In this document: positions 1 to 5,678 of the stretch, piece by piece
Layout: each line of letters starts with the position of its first letter
Numbering within the stretch: position 1 is the stretch's first letter
Assembly: GCA_030590405.1 (NCBI GenBank)
Contig: JAUUYO010000167.1
Location: 1 to 7,448 of the forward strand
Direction of reading: 5' to 3'
DNA length: 7,448 nucleotides
Source of the DNA: Kangiellaceae bacterium
GTDB taxonomy: Bacteria > Pseudomonadota > Gammaproteobacteria > Enterobacterales > Kangiellaceae
Notes under the pieces: generated by a model
What the model was told of the DNA's origin: nothing
The model's database searches: none
Seen by the model: only the letters and a program-made list of their open reading frames with translations
Program-made: the position numbers and the translations under genes

Positions 1-1
1 A

Positions 2-640
2 GTGGCGGTATCTGGTGAGCGTCCAACTAAATCGCTTAAATTACACGGCATTGAATATGTTGAAGTGAGAGCTTTAGATATTAATCCATTTTCACCGATT
101 GGACTTAACTCATCACAGGTGGCTTTTTTGGATGCATTTTTGTTATGTAGTTTATTTGCTAAATCAGAACCCATTACCGCCAGAGAAATGGGAGAAAATA
201 CCGATAATTTTGATCGAGTGGTACAGAAAGGGCGACATCCAGATCTTTGTTTAACCGTGCAAAATACTTGTGTACCACTGGCTGAAATTGCTGGAAATAT
301 ATTAAGTGAAATAGCGCCATTTGCAGACATGCTTGATAATTGTTATTCGACCACCGAACATGCTGATGTAATCAAAAAACTAACCGGTCAACTCTCTGAT
401 TTAGATCAAACATATTCAGGGCGAATTGTGAAAGAAATAGAAACGCGTCAAGAAGGTTTTTTCCCTTTTGCTTTTGAGTTATCACAAAAACATAAGCAGG
501 AATTTATTCAAAACCCGCTATCAGCAGAAAAGTTACAACACTATCAAGAAGCGGCTAAAGATTCGCACCTTAAAAAAGCAGAAATTGAAGCTAATGATAA
601 TATAAGTTTTGAAGAGTTTTTAGCCAGCTATTATGAATAA
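2..640 (+). CDS. gshA: Glutamate-cysteine ligase, C-terminal part (5' end outside the window)
   Basis: This enzyme performs the first step of glutathione synthesis in the cytoplasm: ATP-dependent joining of the glutamate gamma-carboxyl to cysteine. The window holds about the last 212 codons of a protein that is about 518 residues in E. coli. The recognisable segment is SGERPTK followed by GIEYVEVRALDINPFSPIG (residues 4-35 of the fragment), which matches my memory of the gammaproteobacterial GshA C-terminal half; later sequence is more variable. The GTG at base 2 is an internal valine codon, not a start, because homology runs right up to the window edge. The gene ends with TAA. No terminator is seen after it, and the next gene follows 35 nt later on the same strand, so the two may be co-transcribed. 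The frame is intact. Family assignment is confident; the N-terminal catalytic portion cannot be judged here. Confidence 0.95.
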   Translation: MAVSGERPTKSLKLHGIEYVEVRALDINPFSPIGLNSSQVAFLDAFLLCSLFAKSEPITAREMGENTDNFDRVVQKGRHPDLCLTVQNTCVPLAEIAGNILSEIAPFADMLDNCYSTTEHADVIKKLTGQLSDLDQTYSGRIVKEIETRQEGFFPFAFELSQKHKQEFIQNPLSAEKLQHYQEAAKDSHLKKAEIEANDNISFEEFLASYYE

Positions 641-675
641 ACTATTTTATTTTTTTCGAAGGGGAGAGGTAATCA

Positions 676-1158
676 ATGAGTGGTATTGAAATACGTGATG
701 CAGTAATCGATGACTGTGAATTAATTTTGTCATTTATTCGACATCTTGCCGATTATGAAAAAATGTCCAATGATGTGATAGCCACAGCTAAGGATTTGGA
801 GAATACTTTATTCGGTGAAAAAAGGTATGCAGAAGTAGTGATTGCCAACTTAAATGGTGTGCCAGTCGGGTTTGCTTTGTTTTTCCATAATTATTCGACC
901 TTTATTGGTAAAGCAGGTATTTATTTAGAAGACCTATTTGTATTGCCTGAAGCCAGAGGGAAAAAAATCGGCAAGTCGCTGTTAATTCATTTAGCTAAAA
1001 TAGCCGTTGAGCGGGATTGTGCCAGGTTTGAGTGGTCAGTATTAGACTGGAATCAACCAGCGATTGATTTTTATCGCAGCATTGGAGCGGTTGGTATGGA
1101 GGAGTGGACGGTGCAGCGAGTGGATGGAGATAGTTTGAACCGATTGGCTAAGATGTAG
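676..1158 (+). CDS. GNAT N-acetyltransferase, SSAT-like (diamine/thialysine acetyltransferase type)
   Basis: This 160-residue single-domain GNAT protein is expected to move an acetyl group from acetyl-CoA to an amine in the cytoplasm. Motif A is clear: YLEDLFVLPEARGKKIGKSLL at about residues 83-103, with the acetyl-CoA pyrophosphate loop at R94-G95-K-K-I-G99-K100. The C-terminal part has EWSVLDWNQPAIDFYRSIGA (about 119-138). The YLED motif (E85), the DWNQPAIDFY motif (Y133) and the overall length resemble the spermidine/spermine or thialysine N-acetyltransferase group, where the equivalent Glu and Tyr are catalytic. That is recalled family knowledge and the true substrate is unknown. The ATG is preceded by a strong GGGGAGAGG ribosome site about 6 nt upstream. 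It lies 35 nt after gshA and ahead of a terminator, so it is probably the last gene of that transcript. General GNAT assignment is firm; the SSAT-like subgroup is likely. Confidence 0.88.
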   Translation: MSGIEIRDAVIDDCELILSFIRHLADYEKMSNDVIATAKDLENTLFGEKRYAEVVIANLNGVPVGFALFFHNYSTFIGKAGIYLEDLFVLPEARGKKIGKSLLIHLAKIAVERDCARFEWSVLDWNQPAIDFYRSIGAVGMEEWTVQRVDGDSLNRLAKM

Positions 1159-1210
1159 TCTTGTGGCCTGGGTTTCACTAATACTCAATAATTTTCTTGG
1201 GGATAATTTA

Positions 1211-1236
1211 AAAAAGACGCCAGTTGGCGCCTTTTT
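1211..1236. terminator. Bidirectional intrinsic terminator between the GNAT gene and nhaB
   Basis: An A-tract, a GC-rich stem (GCGCC-type arms at 1216-1221 and 1226-1231, one A/C mismatch, loop of about four bases) and a T-tract make a classic hairpin that works in both directions. It sits about 50 nt after the GNAT stop and 20 nt beyond the nhaB stop on the opposite strand, exactly where two convergent transcripts should end. Confidence 0.85.
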
Positions 1237-1255
1237 CACAACTGCCTGCTACTAA

Positions 1256-2857
1256 TCAGTGCCCTGATTTTTTCTCTTTATGCTCTTCTGCTTGTTCTGA
1301 ATGATGAGTAATTATATTTTTTTCATACATCATTTCGGTCATCGGTTGAAGAGTGTAGTAAACCATCACTAAACCAGTAATCGACATAGTGATAGTATAA
1401 GGCAGTGCCATCAATAACATCTTAATATAAGACAACCTCACCAGTGGTGCCAGGGTCGAGGTTAATAAGAATAAAAACGCCGCTTGGCCATTAGGTGTTG
1501 CCACGCTTGGTATGTTGGTTCCGGTATTAATGGCTACTGCTAATTGATCAAAAACATCGCGGCTTATCACACCGTTATTAAGAGCTCTTTCGATTTCCCC
1601 AATATAAACGGTAGCGACAAAGACGTTATCACTGATCGCAGAGAGCAAACCATTAGCCATATAAAACATAGCTACTTGATCTTGTCCTTCCATTTCCAGT
1701 ACCCAGTGTACAACAGGGGCAAATAATCCTTGGTCCAAAATCATTGCCACAATCGCAAAAAAGACCGTTAATAACGCAGTGAATGGCAATGCTTCTTCAA
1801 AAGCTTTACCAAGTTGATGTTCTTCGATAACCCCGGTAAAGGCGGTGATTAGTACGATAACGGCCAAGCCGATGATGCCTACTTCGGCCCATTGATTCAA
1901 AAGTGCTAATACCAGAAAAACTCCGGTAATACCTTGAATAACAAGTTCTGCGACATCCTTTTTAGTTCGTTCTTTATCGCGTTTATCACTGTGTTCTTGA
2001 ATAATCGCACGAACACGATCAGGTAATTTTGCGCCATAACCAAACTTACCCACTACTTCCAGCATCGCACAGGTCATAAGCCCGACAAATAAAACAGGGA
2101 TAGTGACCGGGGACATTCTTAAGAAAAACTCAGCAAAATCCCAGCTAGCTCTATCTGCAATAACGATATTCTGAGGTTCGCCAACCAAGGTACATACTCC
2201 CCCCAAAGCGGTTCCGACTGCCGCGTGCATCAACAATGAGCGCAAAAAGGATCTGAATTGTTCTAAATCATCACGATGATCATGCTCTATTTTTTCATCA
2301 GAGGCATGGTCATGATCGCTATCGGCTGTATGTGCGGGTCTGCCTGAGGCGACTTTATGATAAACACCGTAAAAACCTGTGATAACAGAAATGACTACCG
2401 CAGTTACTGTCAATGCATCCAGAAATGCAGAAAGTAGCGCGGCCATACTGGAGAACAATAATGATAAAATTACTTTCGATCTTACTCCCAACAAAATTTT
2501 GGTAAAGACAAATAGCAGCAGGTTTTTCATAAAATAGATACCGGCGACCATAAAAATCAACAATAAAATGACTTCCAGATTTTGGGTGATCTCTAAACCT
2601 AAATGGTGGGGAGTGGTGAGTCCCATCAGCATTATTTCTATAGCCAGTAGACCGCCTGGTTGCAATGGGTAGCATTTTAACGCCATAGCTAAGGTAAAGA
2701 TAAATTCTAAAACAATCACCCAGCCTGCCACGTAAGGGCCCAATACATACAATAGAACGGGATTAATAATTAAAAAAGCGATGATGGTGCTTTTGTACCA
2801 ATCTGGCGCATTGCCTAAAAAGTTGTCAAGAAAAGCTTGAGGCATGGTTCGGTTCAT
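1256..2857 (-). CDS. nhaB: Na+/H+ antiporter NhaB
   Basis: This inner-membrane antiporter exports Na+ (and Li+) in exchange for H+, helping pH and salt balance. The 533-residue protein opens with the NhaB signature FLGNAPDWYK (about 13-22) and EFIFTLAMALKCYPLQPGGL (51-70). The membrane segment LSAFLDALTVTAVV (142-155) contains D147; I recall an aspartate here as functionally important in Vibrio NhaB. Further conserved blocks are VGEPQNIVIA (225-234), ISDNVFVATVYIG (408-420) and AINTGTNIPSVATPNGQAAF (442-461). Many hydrophobic stretches indicate a polytopic membrane protein. E. coli NhaB is 513 residues; the excess lies mainly in a His/Asp-rich loop (about 176-197) and a hydrophilic His-containing C-terminal tail (513-533). 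The ATG at 2857 has AAGGA six nt upstream; an in-frame ATG four codons later is less well placed. It is divergent from fadR, as in E. coli. Confidence 0.97.
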   Translation of the reverse strand: MNRTMPQAFLDNFLGNAPDWYKSTIIAFLIINPVLLYVLGPYVAGWVIVLEFIFTLAMALKCYPLQPGGLLAIEIMLMGLTTPHHLGLEITQNLEVILLLIFMVAGIYFMKNLLLFVFTKILLGVRSKVILSLLFSSMAALLSAFLDALTVTAVVISVITGFYGVYHKVASGRPAHTADSDHDHASDEKIEHDHRDDLEQFRSFLRSLLMHAAVGTALGGVCTLVGEPQNIVIADRASWDFAEFFLRMSPVTIPVLFVGLMTCAMLEVVGKFGYGAKLPDRVRAIIQEHSDKRDKERTKKDVAELVIQGITGVFLVLALLNQWAEVGIIGLAVIVLITAFTGVIEEHQLGKAFEEALPFTALLTVFFAIVAMILDQGLFAPVVHWVLEMEGQDQVAMFYMANGLLSAISDNVFVATVYIGEIERALNNGVISRDVFDQLAVAINTGTNIPSVATPNGQAAFLFLLTSTLAPLVRLSYIKMLLMALPYTITMSITGLVMVYYTLQPMTEMMYEKNIITHHSEQAEEHKEKKSGH

Positions 2858-2895
2858 AGGGAATCCTTAGATCATGGTCCGGTTTTGCTTTACAG

Positions 2896-2914
2896 TCGAA
2901 GTTAGAACCTTCGA
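2896..2914 (-). other. Small hairpin in the nhaB leader
   Basis: Six-base perfect arms, TCGAAG (2896-2901) and CTTCGA (2909-2914), flank a seven-base loop. On the nhaB transcript it would sit about 40 nt before the start codon, between the predicted promoter and the ribosome site. It could fold in the mRNA leader or be a protein-binding dyad. No T-tract follows, so it is not a terminator. A functional role is not established. Confidence 0.3.
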
Positions 2915-2950
2915 TGCAGCATTTATTTTAAATGATTGAACTAATTAGAA

Positions 2951-2979
2951 ATTTTAGCTGTTAATTGGGTGTTTGCCAA
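2951..2979 (-). promoter_or_regulatory. Sigma-70 promoter for nhaB
   Basis: Read on the minus strand there is a -35 box TTGGCA (2979-2974), a 17-nt spacer and a -10 box TAAAAT (2956-2951). Both hexamers are one mismatch from consensus with ideal spacing. Transcription would start near 2944, giving a leader of about 87 nt. This is a pattern match only. Confidence 0.65.
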
Positions 2980-3116
2980 ACTCTTTAGGCTAATACCGGC
3001 GAAAATAGCATTGTTTTTAACTAACAAAGCGTGATTCTCATTATTCACCCACTCCTTAGGATTTGATATGCAAGATTTTATGGGGTTGTATCGATTTGAC
3101 AAGTCACTTTTATTTC

Positions 3117-3133
3117 AACATATCTGACCAGTT
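3117..3133. promoter_or_regulatory. Candidate FadR operator upstream of fadR
   Basis: The plus strand reads AACATATCTGACCAGTT; its complement AACTGGTCAGATATGTT closely follows the FadR consensus as I recall it (AGCTGGTCCGACNTGTT), keeping the CTGGTC half and the TGTT end. It ends 3 bp before an extended -10 element, so relative to the predicted fadR start (about 3152) it covers about -35 to -19, where binding would block RNA polymerase. It is about 140 bp from the nhaB -35 box. Autorepression of fadR is the simplest reading. The match is seen; binding is inferred. Confidence 0.6.
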
Positions 3134-3136
3134 GTC

Positions 3137-3145
3137 TGCTATAAT
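3137..3145 (+). promoter_or_regulatory. Extended -10 promoter for fadR
   Basis: TGCTATAAT (3137-3145) is a perfect extended -10 element (TGn plus TATAAT). No good -35 box stands at 17 nt, which is common for extended -10 promoters. A perfect TTGACA at 3096-3101 lies too far upstream to pair with it and has only poor -10 candidates of its own (near 3119-3124). Predicted start is about 3152, leaving a leader of about 150 nt before the fadR ATG. A second TATAAT at 3159-3164 lacks a partner -35. Confidence 0.6.
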
Positions 3146-3162
3146 TTTGCTAACAACATATA

Positions 3163-3244
3163 ATCCTAAATTAATCAGTTAAAGCATGAGACCCCACGGT
3201 GCGATTAACACTCTTTCCACGATTTCAACTGATAATTTTAGGAT
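3163..3244 (+). repeat. Long inverted repeat in the fadR leader
   Basis: The left arm ATCCTAAATTAATCAGTT (3163-3180) and right arm AACTGATAATTTTAGGAT (3227-3244) are complementary at 16 of 18 positions, with a 46-base interior. On the predicted fadR transcript it begins about 11 nt after the start site, so it would form a long AT-rich stem in the 5' leader ending about 60 nt before the start codon. No target-site duplication is visible outside the arms. A small inserted element with terminal repeats is possible but less favoured than an RNA or DNA structure. Confidence 0.6.
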
Positions 3245-3303
3245 AATCAAAATAACTCAATAAGAGAATCATTCGGCTTTTTTAGTCGCTCAAGGGATAA
3301 TTA

Positions 3304-4023
3304 ATGGCCAATCTAATCACTGCGCGTAGTCCGGCAGCTTTTGCCGAAGAATATATTGTTGATTCTATATGGAATGGTAAATTTGCTCCCGGCACCATCT
3401 TACCAGCAGAAAGAGAGCTTTCAGAGCTGATCGGCGTTACTCGAACGACTTTAAGAGAAGTGCTACAAAGGTTAGCGCGAGATGGCTGGTTAACTATTCA
3501 GCACGGTAAACCTACTAAAGTGAATAATATCTGGGATACCGGCGGATTACATATTCTGGATCGGATCACTCGATTAGATGATGCTGGCTCATTAAAACTC
3601 GCCGATCAATTGCTCGATGTCAGAACTCAATTTGGCGGTATTTATTTCCGCTTTGCTATGAAAGAAAATGCAGCCAAAATGAGCCAGATTTTTGGTGAGA
3701 TCACAGAAGTTGCTCAGGAAGGACAGGCCTATATTGATTTTGACTGGCGAGTCCAACACGAATGTGCTTTTTTATCGGGCAACCCGGTTTATGTACTGAT
3801 GTTAAATGGATTTCGAAATGTTTATTATCGCATTGGAAAATATTATTTTGACAATACCGAAACCCGCGCACTGGCTAAAGCTTATTATCTAAAATTAAAA
3901 GATGTGGTATTGACTCAAGATGTTGATCAACTTAATGAAGCTGTTTGGAATTATGGCCGAGAAAGTGGTGCATTATGGGCATCCATGCGGGCGAATTTGG
4001 CTTCTTTAAAGGATATTGATTAA
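3304..4023 (+). CDS. fadR: Fatty-acid metabolism regulator FadR (GntR family)
   Basis: FadR represses fatty-acid degradation genes and activates unsaturated fatty-acid synthesis genes; long-chain acyl-CoA releases it from DNA. The protein has 239 residues, the E. coli length, without the insertion known in Vibrio FadR. An N-terminal winged helix (about 10-76) contains PGTILPAERELSELIGVTRT and TIQHGKPTKVNN, which I recall as essentially identical to E. coli. The residues equivalent to its DNA contacts are R37, T46, R47, T48, R51 and H67 (numbering +2). The C-terminal FadR-type domain is much more divergent but keeps GRESGALW (218-225), matching the E. coli acyl-CoA-response region GHESGEIW, and the YYF/YY aromatic residues near 180-195. 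The ATG has AAGGGA six nt upstream. An operator-like site near its promoter suggests autoregulation. The stop codon lies within a 14-bp tandem repeat. Neighbours nhaB and ycgB match the E. coli order. Confidence 0.97.
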   Translation: MANLITARSPAAFAEEYIVDSIWNGKFAPGTILPAERELSELIGVTRTTLREVLQRLARDGWLTIQHGKPTKVNNIWDTGGLHILDRITRLDDAGSLKLADQLLDVRTQFGGIYFRFAMKENAAKMSQIFGEITEVAQEGQAYIDFDWRVQHECAFLSGNPVYVLMLNGFRNVYYRIGKYYFDNTETRALAKAYYLKLKDVVLTQDVDQLNEAVWNYGRESGALWASMRANLASLKDID

Positions 4024-4067
4024 AGGTGACTGATTAAAGCTGCCTGATTAAAGTTGCCTGATTAAAG
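4018..4067 (+). repeat. 14-bp tandem repeat spanning the fadR stop codon
   Basis: Three full copies, GATTAAAGGTGACT (4018-4031), GATTAAAGCTGCCT (4032-4045) and GATTAAAGTTGCCT (4046-4059), are followed by a partial copy GATTAAAG (4060-4067). The GAT of the first copy is the last fadR codon (Asp239) and its TAA is the stop. Copy-number change downstream of the first unit would therefore leave the protein unchanged and alter only the 3' untranslated region. The copies differ at only one to three positions, which suggests recent slippage or duplication. Confidence 0.9.
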
Positions 4068-4076
4068 AATATTGAT

Positions 4077-4098
4077 GAGGAAAAATTTATTTTTCCTC
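4077..4098. terminator. AT-rich hairpin between convergent fadR and ycgB, possible terminator
   Basis: Perfect nine-base arms GAGGAAAAA (4077-4085) and TTTTTCCTC (4090-4098) flank the loop TTTA. The symmetry would serve both directions, and it lies between two convergent genes 53 nt after the fadR stop. It is atypical because the T-run is inside the stem and only a short TACTTTT run follows on the plus strand. Termination is plausible from position, not proven by form. Confidence 0.45.
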
Positions 4099-4112
4099 TA
4101 CTTTTCTAGCTT

Positions 4113-4128
4113 CCATGCTCCCGCATGG
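4113..4128. other. GC-rich hairpin just beyond the ycgB stop
   Basis: CCATGC (4113-4118) and GCATGG (4123-4128) form a perfect six-base stem around a TCCC loop, extendable with a one-base bulge. It lies 12 nt past the ycgB stop on the minus strand. No T-tract follows in either direction, so it is more likely a 3'-end stabilising structure or a Rho-dependent end than an intrinsic terminator. Confidence 0.4.
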
Positions 4129-4139
4129 GAATTCATAAC

Positions 4140-5678
4140 TTATCCCCTGGCTTTTTCTTCACTCTCTTCTACCGGACAACGAGCTAACTCCACTTGTTGG
4201 CCTTCGCTATTGGTTGAAATCAGTTTTACTGGGAATCCCCATAACTTATGCAGGTGTTTAACAACTTCTCCAGTTGTATCAGCCAGATGAATGTTGTTGG
4301 TGGGTGTGTGGTGTAAGGTCAATGAACGATCGCCAGTAACATCGACTTCATACACTTCAATATTGGGTTCGCTCATACTGAGATTATATTGTTCAGAAAG
4401 ATTTTGGCGAATTTCTTTATAACCTGAATCGTTGTGAATTGCAGTAATATGCAACTCCGTCTCCCGCTCATCGTCTCTAAGGGAAAAAAGTTTGAAATCC
4501 CGGATAAGCTTTGGTGATAAATATTGCGCTATAAAACTTTCATCTTTGAAATTTTTCATCGCGAAGCTGAGTGACTCTTGCCAGTTAGTACCAGCCAATT
4601 CTGGAAACCAGAGTTTATCCTCTTTAGTCGGGTTTTCGCAAATCCTGCGGATATCCACCATCATATTAAACCCCAGTGCGTAGGGGTTAATGCCGTTAAA
4701 ATAAGGGCTGTCGAAATCGGGTTGGGCCACGACATTGGTATGGCTTTGTAAAAACTCCATCATAAAGCCATCGGTGGTATAGCCGCGATCATAGAGTTCA
4801 TTTAAAATAGTGTAGTGCCAAAAAGTGGCCCAGCCTTCATTCATGACCTGAGTTTGTCTTTGGGGATAAAAATATTGACCAATTTTACGCACTATACGTA
4901 CGATTTCTCGTTGCCATGAGGGCATTATAGGAGCATTTTTTTCTACAAAATATAAAATGTTTTCTTGTGGTTCGCTTGGAAAACGCTCTTTATTTTGCTC
5001 TTCTGTAGTGATTTTATTAGGAATGGTATTCCAGAGTTCATTGACTTGTGATTGGAGAAATTCTTCGCGATTTTTTTGTCGTTCCTTTTCTTCACGCATG
5101 GATATCGGGTAAGGGCGTTTATAGCGATCGACGCCATAGTTCATTAGCGCGTGACAGGAATCGAGAACCGATTCGACTTCATCAATTCCGTAGAGTTGTT
5201 CACATTGGGCAATATAATTTTTTGCAAATAATAAATAATCGATAATAGCTTCAGCATCGGTCCAGGTTTTAAATAAATAATTGCCTTTAAAAAAGGAGTT
5301 ATGTCCAAAGCAAGCGTGAGCGATCACTAATGCTTGCATCGTCATACTGTTTTCTTCCATCAAATAAGCAATGCAAGGGCTAGAATTAATAACTATTTCA
5401 TAAGCAAGCCCCATATGTCCACGACGATAAGATTGTTCATTTTTAATAAAATGCTTGCCAAATGACCAATGGTTGTAACCGAGAGGCATGCCAACGCTGG
5501 CATAAGCATCTAACATTTGTTCCGCAGAAATTATTTCAAGCTGGTTAGGGTAAGTATCCAGACCAAAATCGGCAGCGACTTCTTCGATAATTTTATAATA
5601 TTGGTCGATTAATTCTCGACTCCAATCAGAGCGAGTGGAAATTGGTTGATTGACAGGTGTTTTTCTTTTTGCAGTCAT
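4140..5678 (-). CDS. ycgB: SpoVR family protein YcgB
   Basis: This 512-residue cytoplasmic protein has the full length of the family (E. coli YcgB is about 510). It matches SpoVR proteins throughout: MPLGYNHWSFGKHF (64-77), the His-containing block AHACFGHNSFFKGNYLF (120-136, H121 and H126), VMNEGWATFWHYT (278-290, H288) and INPYALGFNMMVDIRRICENPT (330-351). The clustered His, Glu and Asn residues in these blocks could form a metal site, but that is inference; no activity is established for the family to my knowledge. The B. subtilis member is named for a spore cortex phenotype, but nothing here suggests sporulation. The ATG overlaps the yeaH stop as ATGA, and AAGGA lies seven nt upstream inside yeaH, which suggests translational coupling. 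It is the last gene of the probable yeaG-yeaH-ycgB operon and converges on fadR. Confidence 0.95.
   Translation of the reverse strand: MTAKRKTPVNQPISTRSDWSRELIDQYYKIIEEVAADFGLDTYPNQLEIISAEQMLDAYASVGMPLGYNHWSFGKHFIKNEQSYRRGHMGLAYEIVINSSPCIAYLMEENSMTMQALVIAHACFGHNSFFKGNYLFKTWTDAEAIIDYLLFAKNYIAQCEQLYGIDEVESVLDSCHALMNYGVDRYKRPYPISMREEKERQKNREEFLQSQVNELWNTIPNKITTEEQNKERFPSEPQENILYFVEKNAPIMPSWQREIVRIVRKIGQYFYPQRQTQVMNEGWATFWHYTILNELYDRGYTTDGFMMEFLQSHTNVVAQPDFDSPYFNGINPYALGFNMMVDIRRICENPTKEDKLWFPELAGTNWQESLSFAMKNFKDESFIAQYLSPKLIRDFKLFSLRDDERETELHITAIHNDSGYKEIRQNLSEQYNLSMSEPNIEVYEVDVTGDRSLTLHHTPTNNIHLADTTGEVVKHLHKLWGFPVKLISTNSEGQQVELARCPVEESEEKARG

Larger units (their letters stand above)
2858..3303. 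other. Divergent nhaB/fadR intergenic regulatory region
   Basis: This 446-bp non-coding stretch separates two divergent genes. From left to right it holds a small hairpin in the nhaB leader (2896-2914), an nhaB promoter (2951-2979), a 19-codon open frame of doubtful reality (3068-3127), a FadR-operator-like site (3117-3133), an extended -10 for fadR (3137-3145) and a long inverted repeat (3163-3244). The remaining bases are AT-rich, with no RNA gene or mobile-element signal that I can recognise. Confidence 0.8.

Noticed and set aside
2..4. GTG as a translation start for the leftmost gene
   Set aside because: GshA homology is continuous to the window edge, so this is an internal valine codon of a truncated view of the gene.
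3031..3048. Inverted repeat GTGA-N10-TCAC resembling a CRP or Fur site
   Set aside because: The spacer is 10 bases instead of the 6 needed for CRP, and the match to the Fur 7-1-7 pattern is only about 10 of 14. Too weak to call.
3163..3244. Miniature transposable element (MITE) with 18-bp terminal repeats
   Set aside because: The size and arms would fit, but I see no target-site duplication flanking it and no second copy in the window. Kept only as an alternative in the inverted-repeat finding.
3186..3263. 25-codon open frame in the fadR leader (begins MRPHGAINT)
   Set aside because: No proper ribosome site precedes the ATG, it crosses the right arm of the inverted repeat, and I recognise no homology.
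4072..4290. Plus-strand open frame at the fadR/ycgB boundary
   Set aside because: Most of it is antisense to the well-conserved ycgB 3' end, it has no family resemblance, and its start lies in the hairpin region.
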